From Yersinia frederiksenii ATCC 33641 (GTDB lineage Bacteria; Pseudomonadota; Gammaproteobacteria; Enterobacterales; Enterobacteriaceae): DNA of 64,000 nucleotides. The stretch is taken from contig NZ_KN150731.1 in assembly GCF_000754805.1 (NCBI RefSeq), positions 1,899,559-1,963,558 on the forward strand, read 5' to 3'. The notes below the pieces were generated by a model. That model made no database searches. It saw nothing but the letters and a program-made list of their open reading frames with translations, and was not told the DNA's origin. This document shows, piece after piece, positions 1-8,212 of the stretch. The first letter of the stretch is position 1, and each line of letters opens with the position of its first letter. The position numbers and the translations under genes were made by a program.

Positions 1-221
1 TTGTGATTTGCAATAAGTACAACAAAGTCTGCCACTAAATCAGATAAAGAATGAATACCATCGGCTATAAGCCCTTGAGACCCAGAGAATATTCCGGTAA
101 TTACCTGCCCTAATGTCAGGAAGCAATTAACAAGTACACTTATCCAGGTGCTTTTTCGGGCTGCACGAAAACGTTCATGAGAATTATTATTAATATCATC
201 GACAACTTTATTTTCTTGCAA
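1..221 (-). CDS. Cation diffusion facilitator transporter, N-terminal part (partial)
   Basis: Reading the reverse strand from 221 gives an open frame that runs off the left edge of the window. After a short polar start it contains a first membrane segment (ISVLVNCFLTLGQVITGIFSGS) and then GLIADGIHSLSDLVADFVVL, the second membrane segment with the D-G-x-H-S-x-x-D motif that binds Zn or other divalent metal in the CDF family (CzcD, ZitB, FieF). The start is a TTG at 221-219 with GGAG about 7 nt upstream; no ATG is available in this part. The gene is divergent from the operon at 452. Family is secure, substrate unknown because the C-terminal part is outside the window. Confidence 0.8.
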   Translation of the reverse strand, partial: MQENKVVDDINNNSHERFRAARKSTWISVLVNCFLTLGQVITGIFSGSQGLIADGIHSLSDLVADFVVLIANH

Positions 222-392
222 TTTGACACTCCAGATAACAGCTGACCGCAAATACTAATCAGATGATTAATATTATGAATTACTGCAAATAATCCAGTTT
301 TAGGACTGGGATTGCTGTCCAGCGGAGTCGCTAATCCTCTTAATCTTTATTTATTCTGTTATTTTAATCGTGAAATGTAAATACTGAATCAG

Positions 393-425
393 CTTAAGTT
401 TTTCTTAAGCATCCATCATTACACT
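393..425 (+). promoter_or_regulatory. PmrA/QseB-type box and promoter of the 452-5316 operon
   Basis: CTTAAG (393-398), five T, CTTAAG (404-409): an exact match to the YTTAAK-N5-YTTAAK direct repeat bound by PmrA (BasR) and its close relative QseB. A weak -10 candidate, TACACT, lies at 420-425, followed by the AAGGAG ribosome site at 441-446. A second copy of the same arrangement precedes the cytochrome b561 gene at 5377. The motif match is directly visible; actual binding is inferred. Confidence 0.65.
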
Positions 426-451
426 CCTTATTATCAGTACAAGGAGTGATT

Positions 452-1096
452 ATGAACATGAATATTCAGGCACCTTACCAGTTGTTATTTTCTCAGAATG
501 AGCAAGAAGAAAACGAACTGCGTCAATATATTCAGCGGGAATATAGACGTGAGTTCAATGCCACTATACCTCATTTTCTACCACATTTATTAGGACTGCA
601 TCGTGCTGATGGTGTCCTCGTGGGTGCCTGTGGCCTGAATAGTGGTGATTCAGGGTCACTCTATCTTGAGCGTTATTTGGACGCACCTATTGAGTCAGTT
701 ATTGCAATGCAAACAGGGCATTCGGTTTTACGTAGTCGTTTGGTTGAAATAGGTAACTTTGCTTGTTCGGAATCAGGAAATGCGCGAATTATGTTTGCGG
801 CTATTTGCCGGTTGTTATGTGAGAACCAGCTTGATTACGTGGTGTTTACCGGCACCCGAAAATTACGCAATATTTTTCACCGATTAAATTTAAACCCACT
901 AGAGCTTGCTCCTGCTCTGGCAAATCGTCTCGGCGAAGATGCTTTGGCATGGGGAGAATACTACCAGAGCCAGCCTTGTGTGATGGTTAGCGATTTAAAT
1001 CAGGGCCGCCAAATTCTAAGTAAAACCAGCTTGTTACTTTCTTTGTTTGCGCCAATGCCCAGTATTTTTACATTTCAAATGAGAACACAACGATGA
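452..1096 (+). CDS. Thermostable hemolysin family protein (delta-VPH-like)
   Basis: About 214 residues, matching the length and sequence character of the thermostable hemolysin (PF12261) family named after Vibrio delta-VPH. The family has a GNAT-like acyltransferase appearance; here the ADGVLVGACGLNSGD and LYLERYLDAPIE stretches near residues 50-80 fit it. No signal peptide is seen, so a secreted toxin role is doubtful. I start at ATG 452 because AAGGAG (441-446) sits 5 nt upstream; a GTG at 446 lies inside that ribosome site. The stop overlaps the start of the acyl-CoA ligase gene by 4 nt, indicating translational coupling and a shared job in acyl or lipid modification. Confidence 0.8.
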   Translation: MNMNIQAPYQLLFSQNEQEENELRQYIQREYRREFNATIPHFLPHLLGLHRADGVLVGACGLNSGDSGSLYLERYLDAPIESVIAMQTGHSVLRSRLVEIGNFACSESGNARIMFAAICRLLCENQLDYVVFTGTRKLRNIFHRLNLNPLELAPALANRLGEDALAWGEYYQSQPCVMVSDLNQGRQILSKTSLLLSLFAPMPSIFTFQMRTQR

Positions 1097-2532
1097 TCCT
1101 TTTTGAACACTTAGCAAAAATGGCGATACAAGACCCTCTACGCCCTGCGCTGTGTGACAGTCATCAGGTGATTAACTACGGTGAATTACTACCAAAAATA
1201 GAGATGTTGGCAGAAAGACTCCGCCAGCAGAAAATAGCGCGACTCGCACTCTTGCTGGATAACGGCATTGATTGGGCTATTATCGATTTGGCTTGCGCAT
1301 TAGCTCATATCGTTATTATACCAGTGCCCATTTTTTTCAGTAATGAACAGCAGAATTGGCTATTTGAGAGTAGCGGTGCGGATGCTCTGATTGGCCCCGC
1401 GCGTGCGGGTTGGGTCACAACCAAATCATTTGAATACGAACTGCAACGTCGTCAACCGGTATCTGTGCCCGAATTACGACCTCATACCGCAAAAATCACT
1501 TATACATCAGGAACCACGGGTCACCCCAAAGGGGTATGTCTGAGTTGGGAGCATATGATGCAAGTCAGCCTTTCGCTTATCGACAGGGTGGCGCCTGCCA
1601 ACGTTCAACAGCATCTGACACTGCTGCCCCTTTCGACATTACTTGAAAACATTACCGGACTTTATGTCCCACTGCTAAGTGGCGCGTGTAGCCGTGTACC
1701 ACCTCTTGCTGAAGTAGGCTTTACCGGTTCTAGCCAATTCTCTTATCAAATCTTTGCCCAAGCCATTCAACAGTGGCGTCCACACAGCTTGGTACTGGTT
1801 CCCGAACTATTACGTTTGTTGGTGATGTTGTGTGCCATAAACCCAGACCTGGCACAGAGTTTACGTTTTATTGCTGTTGGCGGTGGCAAGGTTGCAACGG
1901 ATTTAGTGGCTAAATCACATCAATTAGGATTACCCGTTTATGAAGGATATGGGTTATCAGAATGTGGTTCGGTGGTTGCCCTGAATACGCAGGGAAGTAT
2001 GTTGCCAGGCTCAGTGGGTAAGCCATTATCGCATTGTCAGATAAGCATCGCGCAAGATGGAGAAATTCTGATTTCTGGTTCAACCATGCTTGGCTATTTG
2101 GGCGAGCCAGCACCGGCACTTGCTCAAGCGACTGGCGATTTGGGGTATTTTGATAACCAGGGTTTCCTGCATATTACTGGCCGTAAAAAGAATGTTCAGA
2201 TTACGGCGTTTGGTCGGAATTTCTCACCTGAATGGGTTGAAGCTGAAGCACAAGTTTTTCCAGCAATTTCTCGTATCGTCATCTTTGGTGATGGGTTAAG
2301 TGCCAATGTTGCCTTGATCCAACCGACACCGGGTTATGAAAATAGCCTTGCAGATCAAATATCTCAACTTAATAGCCGGTTGCCTGATTACGCGCAGGTT
2401 CACCACTATCTTCTAGCCCAACTAAGTGTAGAGAACGGGTTATTAACCAATAACGGGCGTCCAAAAAGGCAGCAAATCCTGTCGGAATATCACACCCGAA
2501 TCCACCAATTAATTGCCGGGGATATTGTATGA
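1093..2532 (+). CDS. AMP-dependent acyl-CoA synthetase/ligase
   Basis: ANL-superfamily adenylating enzyme of 479 residues that would activate a fatty or organic acid to its adenylate and CoA (or carrier) thioester. Core motifs are intact: YTSGTTGHPKG at 137-147 (phosphate loop), YEGYGLSE at 283-290, TGD at 347-349, TGRKKN at 362-367 and the C-terminal catalytic lysine in NGRPKR (K458). It is slightly short for the family, lacking a long N-terminus. It overlaps both neighbours by 4 nt. With the hemolysin-like acyltransferase, the oxygenase-fold protein and the SDR it suggests a dedicated acyl-chain pathway. The acyl substrate cannot be read from the sequence. Confidence 0.88.
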   Translation: MILFEHLAKMAIQDPLRPALCDSHQVINYGELLPKIEMLAERLRQQKIARLALLLDNGIDWAIIDLACALAHIVIIPVPIFFSNEQQNWLFESSGADALIGPARAGWVTTKSFEYELQRRQPVSVPELRPHTAKITYTSGTTGHPKGVCLSWEHMMQVSLSLIDRVAPANVQQHLTLLPLSTLLENITGLYVPLLSGACSRVPPLAEVGFTGSSQFSYQIFAQAIQQWRPHSLVLVPELLRLLVMLCAINPDLAQSLRFIAVGGGKVATDLVAKSHQLGLPVYEGYGLSECGSVVALNTQGSMLPGSVGKPLSHCQISIAQDGEILISGSTMLGYLGEPAPALAQATGDLGYFDNQGFLHITGRKKNVQITAFGRNFSPEWVEAEAQVFPAISRIVIFGDGLSANVALIQPTPGYENSLADQISQLNSRLPDYAQVHHYLLAQLSVENGLLTNNGRPKRQQILSEYHTRIHQLIAGDIV

Positions 2533-3185
2533 ATTTTTATCAACAATTACAGCATGATACTGCGGTGGATAGAGAAACGCTTCTTTCTGCACCGGTTATA
2601 GAGGCTTGTCGCAGTGGCAATATTAATGCCGAAATGTATATCGCCTTTTTGACCCAGGCCTTCTATCACGTTAGTCACACAGTCCCTTTATTGATGACGG
2701 CAGGTGGTCGGATGAACTCAGAGTATGAGTGGGTTCGCGGTGCTATTGCTGAATATATTGATGAAGAATATGGGCACCAGGAATGGATACTAAATGATAT
2801 TCGCACTTGCGGTGGCAATGTGCAGGCCGTACGTGATGGTCAGCCGGTATTGGCGATAGAGTTAATGCTCGCCTTTCTCTACGATCATGTATCACGCCTA
2901 AACCCTATGGGTATTTTTGGTATGGTGCAGGTCCTGGAAGGGACCAGTGTTGCTATTGCAACCACGGTAGCCCAACAACTTAAACAAGGCTTGGGGTTGC
3001 CAGAAAAAGCGATGAGCTACCTCCGTTCACACGGCGAACTGGATAAAGAACACCTGGTTTTTTTTGAATCACTAATGAATAAGGTTGAAAAAATTGACGA
3101 TCGGGCAGCGATTATTCACTCCGCCAAGGTGGTTTATCAGCTTTATGGGGATATGCTGCGTGGCCTGATGGGGCAACCGCAATGA
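2529..3185 (+). CDS. TenA/heme-oxygenase-like diiron oxidase-fold protein
   Basis: All-alpha protein of 218 residues resembling the TenA/PqqC/heme-oxygenase-like (iron-containing redox enzyme) group. Candidate metal ligands occur in the expected helices: H47/H50 in FYHVSH, E80 and H83 in DEEYGHQE, E137 in QVLEGTS, and D172/H175 in ELDKEH. This E-x-x-H ... E ... D-x-x-H pattern resembles heme-oxygenase-like diiron oxidases such as UndA, which act on fatty acids. Start overlaps the ligase stop (ATGA). Inferred role: oxidation of the acyl chain activated by the preceding ligase. A thiaminase-type function is unlikely given the neighbours and the absence of thiamine genes. Confidence 0.75.
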   Translation: MNFYQQLQHDTAVDRETLLSAPVIEACRSGNINAEMYIAFLTQAFYHVSHTVPLLMTAGGRMNSEYEWVRGAIAEYIDEEYGHQEWILNDIRTCGGNVQAVRDGQPVLAIELMLAFLYDHVSRLNPMGIFGMVQVLEGTSVAIATTVAQQLKQGLGLPEKAMSYLRSHGELDKEHLVFFESLMNKVEKIDDRAAIIHSAKVVYQLYGDMLRGLMGQPQ

Positions 3186-3988
3186 AACTCAATAATAGCC
3201 GTATTCTACTGACCGGAGCCAGTGGCGGTATTGGTTGGGCACTGGCTCATGCATTGGCGAGGCAGGGCGCTTGTTTGATATTGCACGGACGCAATGAAAT
3301 TGCTCTTACACAGCTTTTGAATACCTTACCCAATCCCGAGGATCATCAATTATGGGTCGCCGATCTTTGTGACTCAGCGGTATTGGCAAAACAGATTGAG
3401 GTACTTAGGGATCAACCCAGTATTGATATTTTAATCAATAATGCTGGTACCAATCACTTTGCGTGGCTTGAGGATCAAAGTGAGCAACAAATAGTACAGC
3501 AGTTATCACTGAATATTCAGGCGCCGATATTACTGACTCGAGCTTTGCTACCTTATATTAGTAAGCCCGGCATTATTATGAATATTGGTTCCAGCTTGGG
3601 TAGTATTGGTTATGCCGGATATAGCGTGTATTGCGCCAGTAAATTCGCCTTACGTGGTTTCAGTGAGGCGCTGGCCCGGGAATTAAGCGGTTCGGCCATC
3701 AATGTTCTCTATTTTGCGCCTCGAGCTACACAAACCACGCTTAATTCAACAGCTGTTTATGCCATGAATGCAGAATTAGGGACAAAAAGTGATAGTGCCG
3801 AATTTGTGGCTAAACAGGCGGTTATTGCACTTAATAAAAAAATAGCACGGCGATGGCTGGGATGGCCGGAGCAGTTCTTGGTCAAATTAAATGCAATTCT
3901 CCCCAGCGTTGTTGATAAAGCTCTCGCTAAGCAACACGCTATTATTGCCCGCCATGCTCATGCTTACAGTGATAAGAAGGATTCATAA
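3182..3988 (+). CDS. Short-chain dehydrogenase/reductase
   Basis: Classical SDR of 268 residues: cofactor loop TGASGGIG at 11-18, NNAG at 86-89, a serine in NIGSS near 135-138 and the catalytic YCASK (Y150, K154). The arginine-containing HGRNE after beta-2 suggests NADP(H). The C-terminal LGWPEQFLVKLNAILPSVVDKAL stretch resembles lipid-active SDRs. It overlaps the preceding gene by 4 nt (ATGA) and its TAA overlaps the next start (TAATG). Likely the redox step of the lipid/acyl pathway encoded by this operon. Confidence 0.88.
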   Translation: MKLNNSRILLTGASGGIGWALAHALARQGACLILHGRNEIALTQLLNTLPNPEDHQLWVADLCDSAVLAKQIEVLRDQPSIDILINNAGTNHFAWLEDQSEQQIVQQLSLNIQAPILLTRALLPYISKPGIIMNIGSSLGSIGYAGYSVYCASKFALRGFSEALARELSGSAINVLYFAPRATQTTLNSTAVYAMNAELGTKSDSAEFVAKQAVIALNKKIARRWLGWPEQFLVKLNAILPSVVDKALAKQHAIIARHAHAYSDKKDS

Positions 3989-4599
3989 TGAAGACGTTAA
4001 TATTATTATTCACTGTTCTTGGTAGTACTGAGGTTTATGCCCAGAGTGAATTGGCCGATATCCAAAATCAATGGGCTGTTTGCCAATATCAGGTGGCGGC
4101 AAAACAGAAAGAGTCCTGCCTGGAAAAACTCAGTACCGTGGCAGATAAAGCCAGTTCAGCCAACGGGTCACGTGCTGATCTATTAATTTGGTCAGCCATT
4201 ATTAAAAGCAGTTGGGCAGGGGAGAAGGGGGGGCTGGGAGCATTGGATTTGGTTAAGGATGCGAAAGTTAAGCTGGAGCTGGCAATAAAACTCGATGCTA
4301 ATGCGTTGGATGGATCTGCTTATACCAGCCTCGGAACCCTTTATTATCAAGTTCCCGGTTGGCCTATTGGTTTTGGTGATAAAAAACAAGCCGAACTGTT
4401 GTTAAAAAAAGCATTACAGGTGAACCCAACAGGTATAGATCCCAACTATTTCTATGGCGATTTTCTATTGGATCAAGGGCGCAAAGCGGATGCAAAAGTC
4501 TATTTACAAAAAGCACTAACTGCCCCAGTACGTTCAGGCAGAGAATTGGCAGATAAAGGCCGGCATCAGGATATTCAACAGCGGCTTGATAAACTCTGA
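3988..4599 (+). CDS. Exported tetratricopeptide-repeat protein
   Basis: 203 residues with a cleavable-type signal peptide (MKTLILLFTVLGSTEVYAQ), so periplasmic. From about residue 110 to the end it has TPR-like helical pairs (SAYTSLGTLYYQV...; AELLLKKALQVNP; DPNYFYGDFLLDQGRKADAKVYLQKAL). Two cysteines near residues 31-45 could form a disulfide. The start codon overlaps the SDR stop, with AAGGA upstream. It probably scaffolds or binds something in the periplasm for this operon; no specific function is recognised. Confidence 0.75.
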   Translation: MKTLILLFTVLGSTEVYAQSELADIQNQWAVCQYQVAAKQKESCLEKLSTVADKASSANGSRADLLIWSAIIKSSWAGEKGGLGALDLVKDAKVKLELAIKLDANALDGSAYTSLGTLYYQVPGWPIGFGDKKQAELLLKKALQVNPTGIDPNYFYGDFLLDQGRKADAKVYLQKALTAPVRSGRELADKGRHQDIQQRLDKL

Positions 4600-4626
4600 A
4601 GTTTTACTCTAAAAGGCAGCGCTACG

Positions 4627-5316
4627 ATGCACAGAGAACGGCATAGTATAGAAAAGATAGGCTGGCTCCGGGCTGCGGTTCTTGGTGCAAATGACGGGAT
4701 TGTCTCTACCGCAAGTTTGTTATTGGGGGTCGCGTCAGCCAATGCAACACATCAGAGTATTCTTTTGACCGGCATTGCAGGTCTGGTTGCAGGTGCGATG
4801 TCGATGGCAACCGGGGAATATGTTTCTGTCTCTTCCCAGTCAGATACAGAAAAGGCCGCATTGGCGGAAGAGCAAGCGGAGCTGAACTCTGATTTCCAAG
4901 GTGAATATCGTGAGTTAACCTCGATTTATGTCCATCGTGGCCTTGATCTGGCACTGGCTAGGCAAGTGGCGGAAAAACTGATGAGTCATGATGCGTTAGG
5001 TGCTCACGCACGTGATGAACTGGGGATATCTGAAATCACCACCGCCCGCCCATTACAAGCGGCCTGGGCTTCTGCAATGAGTTTTTCTGCGGGCGCAATA
5101 TTGCCCTTGTTGGTCGCGTTCATTGTCTCGGCTGACTGGGCAATTTCCGCTATTAGCCTATCAGCATTGACTTCTTTGGCTGTTCTGGGGGGGATTGCGG
5201 CGAAAGCAGGCGGAGCACCAATATGGCCAGGTATTCTTCGGATTACCTTCTGGAGTGCACTTGCTATGGGGGTATCATCGGGTGTTGGCATGCTATTTGG
5301 TTCGGTCACAAGCTGA
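4627..5316 (+). CDS. VIT1/CCC1-family iron/manganese transporter
   Basis: Integral membrane protein of 229 residues with the hallmark first helix AVLGANDGIVSTASLLLGV (with the conserved Asp), the second segment LLTGIAGLVAGAMSMATGEYVSVSSQSD, a Glu-rich cytoplasmic region (EKAALAEEQAELN...) and three C-terminal membrane segments. Family members move Fe2+ or Mn2+ out of the cytoplasm. It follows the TPR gene by 27 nt, probably in the same transcript. A metal exporter beside PmrA-type boxes is of interest because PmrB senses Fe3+. Confidence 0.88.
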   Translation: MHRERHSIEKIGWLRAAVLGANDGIVSTASLLLGVASANATHQSILLTGIAGLVAGAMSMATGEYVSVSSQSDTEKAALAEEQAELNSDFQGEYRELTSIYVHRGLDLALARQVAEKLMSHDALGAHARDELGISEITTARPLQAAWASAMSFSAGAILPLLVAFIVSADWAISAISLSALTSLAVLGGIAAKAGGAPIWPGILRITFWSALAMGVSSGVGMLFGSVTS

Positions 5317-5376
5317 AACCACAGTAGGACGGATCGAATAAATAGCCTTGATAATAGAGTTTTTTTATTTCAGTAG

Positions 5377-5407
5377 CTTAATGTTTACTTAATGTAATCG
5401 GTATAAA
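5377..5407 (+). promoter_or_regulatory. Second PmrA/QseB-type box, cytochrome b561 promoter
   Basis: CTTAAT (5377-5382), GTTTA, CTTAAT (5388-5393) matches YTTAAK-N5-YTTAAK exactly. A good -10, TATAAA, lies at 5402-5407, so the box takes the place of the -35 element, the layout of PmrA-activated promoters. The start codon of the b561 gene is 30 nt further on. Confidence 0.65.
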
Positions 5408-5436
5408 TTGAAATATAAAAATTCAGAGGGTATGTC

Positions 5437-5970
5437 ATGAACAAGAAATTTTCACCTAACCAAATTTTATTCCATTGGGTTATTTTTATTTTAGTTGTAC
5501 TCACTTATGCCGCAATGGAATTGAAAGGATTTGCCGCCAAAGGCAGTGATATCCGTGAATTGATGATGACCCTGCATTATACGTTCGGAGTTAGCGTAAT
5601 GATTTTAATGTTGGTCCGTATTATTCTAAAAATGACACATAAAGATCCTGATATCACTCCTACTCCTCCACGCTGGCAACTGGTTCTTTCAAAAGCCGTT
5701 CATGGAGTTTTATATCTTTTATTTATTAGTTTGCCATTCCTTGGTGTTTTGTCTCTGTATTATGGTCACGTCGAATGGTCATTTTTCTCGTATGCGATGC
5801 CAGTGGCAAGTGCTGAAAATAGTGTTATGCAGCATGATTTAAAAGAAATCCATGAATTTATTGCCAATGCGGGTTATTTCATTGTCGGTTTGCACGCTGC
5901 GGCAGCAATATTTCATCACTATATTATGCGCGACAATACATTGGTCAGAATTCTGCCAGGAAAACACTAA
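5437..5970 (+). CDS. Cytochrome b561
   Basis: 177-residue inner-membrane di-heme cytochrome of the bacterial b561 (YodB/CybB) family. Four membrane segments are visible, starting with FHWVIFILVVLTYAAM; candidate heme ligands are H13 (FHW), H48 in LHYTFGVS, H133-H138 in LKEIHEF and H152 in GLHAAAA, all in expected helices. Such proteins pass electrons from the quinone pool, for example to superoxide or a periplasmic partner. It has its own promoter with a PmrA/QseB-type box. Start ATG 5437 is preceded by AGAGGG. Confidence 0.88.
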   Translation: MNKKFSPNQILFHWVIFILVVLTYAAMELKGFAAKGSDIRELMMTLHYTFGVSVMILMLVRIILKMTHKDPDITPTPPRWQLVLSKAVHGVLYLLFISLPFLGVLSLYYGHVEWSFFSYAMPVASAENSVMQHDLKEIHEFIANAGYFIVGLHAAAAIFHHYIMRDNTLVRILPGKH

Positions 5971-6294
5971 GTTATATAAAAGAGATTGTTGGGTAATCGA
6001 TATTTATTCCTCTACTGCGGATATTCTTAAGCTGAATATCTGACAATTATTTTTGACAACAACCCGCTATTAATCTATTTATCGAGCACTCTTCTCCTCT
6101 ACACTGTTTGCTGGTACTGCTCATTCGGTATCAGCTATTCATTCCCCAGAGAACACGTCAGCGTCCATCTAATTTCACCACCGTAATCCCTTTCGTCACT
6201 CTTTACTTAAAATTGTACAATTATTATTTTCTTGTACAACTTTACATAAATCCACTATGGTTAATCTATGGCTGTTTCAGGCAAGGTAAGTGTC
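5971..6294. promoter_or_regulatory. Intergenic region with twin TTGTACAA sites upstream of the MerR-type operon
   Basis: Just after cytochrome b561 is an inverted repeat GATATTC-N7-GAATATC (6020-6040), a possible weak terminator. Closer to the regulator gene are two copies of TTGTACAA (6213-6220 and 6232-6239), whose TGTACA cores are 13 bp apart. This resembles operators of LitR/PplR-type MerR proteins (TGTACA-N12-TGTACA as I recall it), although the spacer is one base longer. Autoregulation by the downstream MerR protein is the natural reading. Confidence 0.5.
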
Positions 6295-7068
6295 ATGGCG
6301 TTATATAGCATCAGTGAGGTTGCACAGCTTTGCGGTATTAACCCGGTAACATTGCGTGCCTGGCAACGGCGTTATGGCCTGTTAAAGCCTCAACGTACTG
6401 AAGGCGGACATCGACAGTTCAATGATGACGACATTAAACGTATCCGCAGTATTCTCCGCTGGATAGAACGCGGTGTGCCGGTTAGCCAGATTAAACCTCT
6501 ACTCGACGGCGGCACGGTGCCTGATGACAGCACTAATTGGGTAACGCTCCAACAACAGTTGCTGGCTCTGATTCAGGCTCCTGCACCGCATAAACTCCGT
6601 AGCCGTATCTTTGAATTAGGACGCGAATATCCACCTCAGGCTCTGATTGAATATGTGCTAAGACCATTGCGTTCACAGCTTAAGAATGACCACCAATTGC
6701 TGCAGATGCTGTGTAGCCTGCTGGATGGGGTGATCATTGAGTATGCGACTTTTTGTATGCTCGGTGCACGTAAGAAGCCAGGGGAAAATGTATTGCTCTT
6801 GGGATGGGGAAATACCGATCCTACCGAGTTGTGGATGGCCGCCATCGTTCTGGCGAAAAACGATATGCATATCGATGTCTTGCCGGGATCGTTGGAATAT
6901 CCACAGTTGGCAATGTTTAAGGCCGAGCGCTACTTCCTCTGCACTGATGGGGTGCTTAATACTGCCAAACGGCGGCAATTAACAGCTTGGTGCGATGCTG
7001 GTTTGAACATTACGCTTATCGATAACCATACTCCGCTAATCGTTGCTTCGGAGCACCACCATGAGTAA
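6295..7068 (+). CDS. MerR-family transcriptional regulator (MlrA/LitR-like)
   Basis: N-terminal MerR winged helix (LYSISEVAQLCGINPVTLRAWQRRYGLLKPQRTEGGHRQF, residues 3-42) followed by an approximately 170-residue effector region resembling the C-terminal part of MlrA/LitR/CarH regulators. The canonical cobalamin-binding D-x-H-x-x-G signature is not present, so a light/B12 sensor role is uncertain. I choose ATG 6295 with AAGGTAAG 4 nt upstream over the ATG at 6268, because residue 1 then falls at the usual place before the helix-turn-helix. It overlaps the next gene by 8 nt and is the first gene of the fatty-acid modification operon, which it presumably controls. Confidence 0.82.
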   Translation: MALYSISEVAQLCGINPVTLRAWQRRYGLLKPQRTEGGHRQFNDDDIKRIRSILRWIERGVPVSQIKPLLDGGTVPDDSTNWVTLQQQLLALIQAPAPHKLRSRIFELGREYPPQALIEYVLRPLRSQLKNDHQLLQMLCSLLDGVIIEYATFCMLGARKKPGENVLLLGWGNTDPTELWMAAIVLAKNDMHIDVLPGSLEYPQLAMFKAERYFLCTDGVLNTAKRRQLTAWCDAGLNITLIDNHTPLIVASEHHHE

Positions 7069-7495
7069 CGCTGAAGCACTATTGGCTCGTTTTTCGCAAT
7101 TCTATACCACACTGGATATAGCACGTCTGGCCAACTTATCTGATGTTTATCATCGCGATATTTACTTTGTCGATCCCGTCGGAGAACATCAGGGGTTAAG
7201 TTCACTTGAAGCTTATTTTCAGTTACTTATCAGTAATTTAAGTACCTGTAGCTTTACCCTTACGGACATCCAGCACCATGAGCAACAAGCCACTGTGTGC
7301 TGGCATATGACTTATTCCCATCCACGCCTACGCCGTGGCAGTTTGCTCAGTTTAGAGGGTATCAGCCAGCTACGTTTTGCTGAACAGCGAGTTATCTATC
7401 AGCGCGATTACTACGACCTGGGTGCGATGCTTTATGAACATATACCGCTGCTCGGCGGGGTTGTTGTCAAATTGAAGAAGAGGCTGAGAGCATGA
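7061..7495 (+). CDS. NTF2/SnoaL-like protein
   Basis: About 144 residues with the cone-shaped NTF2 fold signature: an N-terminal helix (LLARFSQFYTTL), YHRDIYFVDPVGEHQG (a pattern typical of the SnoaL family) and later strands. Start ATG 7061 has GGAG 7 nt upstream and overlaps the regulator stop; an upstream in-frame start would lie inside the regulator gene without a ribosome site. Proteins of this type sit in the same position in RpoE/ChrR-controlled cfa-like operons of other proteobacteria. Role unknown; possibly a small lipid-binding or isomerase-like subunit. Confidence 0.78.
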   Translation: MSNAEALLARFSQFYTTLDIARLANLSDVYHRDIYFVDPVGEHQGLSSLEAYFQLLISNLSTCSFTLTDIQHHEQQATVCWHMTYSHPRLRRGSLLSLEGISQLRFAEQRVIYQRDYYDLGAMLYEHIPLLGGVVVKLKKRLRA

Positions 7496-8208
7496 AGCAC
7501 GTGGTGATCACCGGGGCCACTTCCGGCATTGGTCAGCAACTGGCACTTGATTATGCCGCCGAGGGCTGGCTGGTGACCGCCTGTGGACGTGATGAAACTC
7601 GACTGATAGCACTTGGTGTGCATCACCCCACTATTGTAACGCGACGTTTCGATATAACCGATTTGTCTGAGACTCGCAAAGCTTTAGCGGACTGCTCGGC
7701 CGACCTGGTGATTTTATGTGCCGGAACCTGTGAATACCTTGATAACGGTGTCGTAGAGGCTGAGCGAGTTGCACGGGTGCTTAATACTAATTTTCTCGGG
7801 CCGATCAATTGTTTAGATGCTCTGTTACCACAGCTGTCGTCTGGGAGTCGGATCGCACTAGTGGGGTCAACAGCCAGCATGCTCCCTATGCCGCGGGCAG
7901 AAGCCTATGGAGCCTCAAAAGCGGCTCTTGCCTATTTTGCCCGTAGCCTGGCAGTGGATTTGGCAAAATCGGGTATTAATGTATCGCTGATATTACCTGG
8001 TTTTGTTGCCACACCGCTGACGGATCGCAATGATTTTGCCATGCCGATGATAATCACTTCTAAGCAGGCTTCGCACTATATTCGTTCTGGTCTGGCAAAA
8101 GGAGCGGCGGAAATTGCTTTTCCCCCACTGTTCGCCGCGCTGCTACGACTGGCAGGTCTACTTCCACAAGCTCTACAACGCTGGCTTGCCAAGCGTTTGG
8201 TGAGGTAA
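7492..8208 (+). CDS. Short-chain dehydrogenase/reductase
   Basis: 238-residue SDR: TGATSGIG at 7-14, CAGTCEY for the NNAG position, serine in VGSTASM and catalytic YGASK near residue 140. It overlaps the preceding gene by 4 nt and is followed after 4 nt by the FAD enzyme. Members of this operon type carry the same SDR, and I infer it reduces or oxidises a modified acyl chain. C-terminal hydrophobic LLRLAGLLPQALQRWLA may dock at the membrane. Confidence 0.87.
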   Translation: MKHVVITGATSGIGQQLALDYAAEGWLVTACGRDETRLIALGVHHPTIVTRRFDITDLSETRKALADCSADLVILCAGTCEYLDNGVVEAERVARVLNTNFLGPINCLDALLPQLSSGSRIALVGSTASMLPMPRAEAYGASKAALAYFARSLAVDLAKSGINVSLILPGFVATPLTDRNDFAMPMIITSKQASHYIRSGLAKGAAEIAFPPLFAALLRLAGLLPQALQRWLAKRLVR

Positions 8209-8212
8209 TCCA

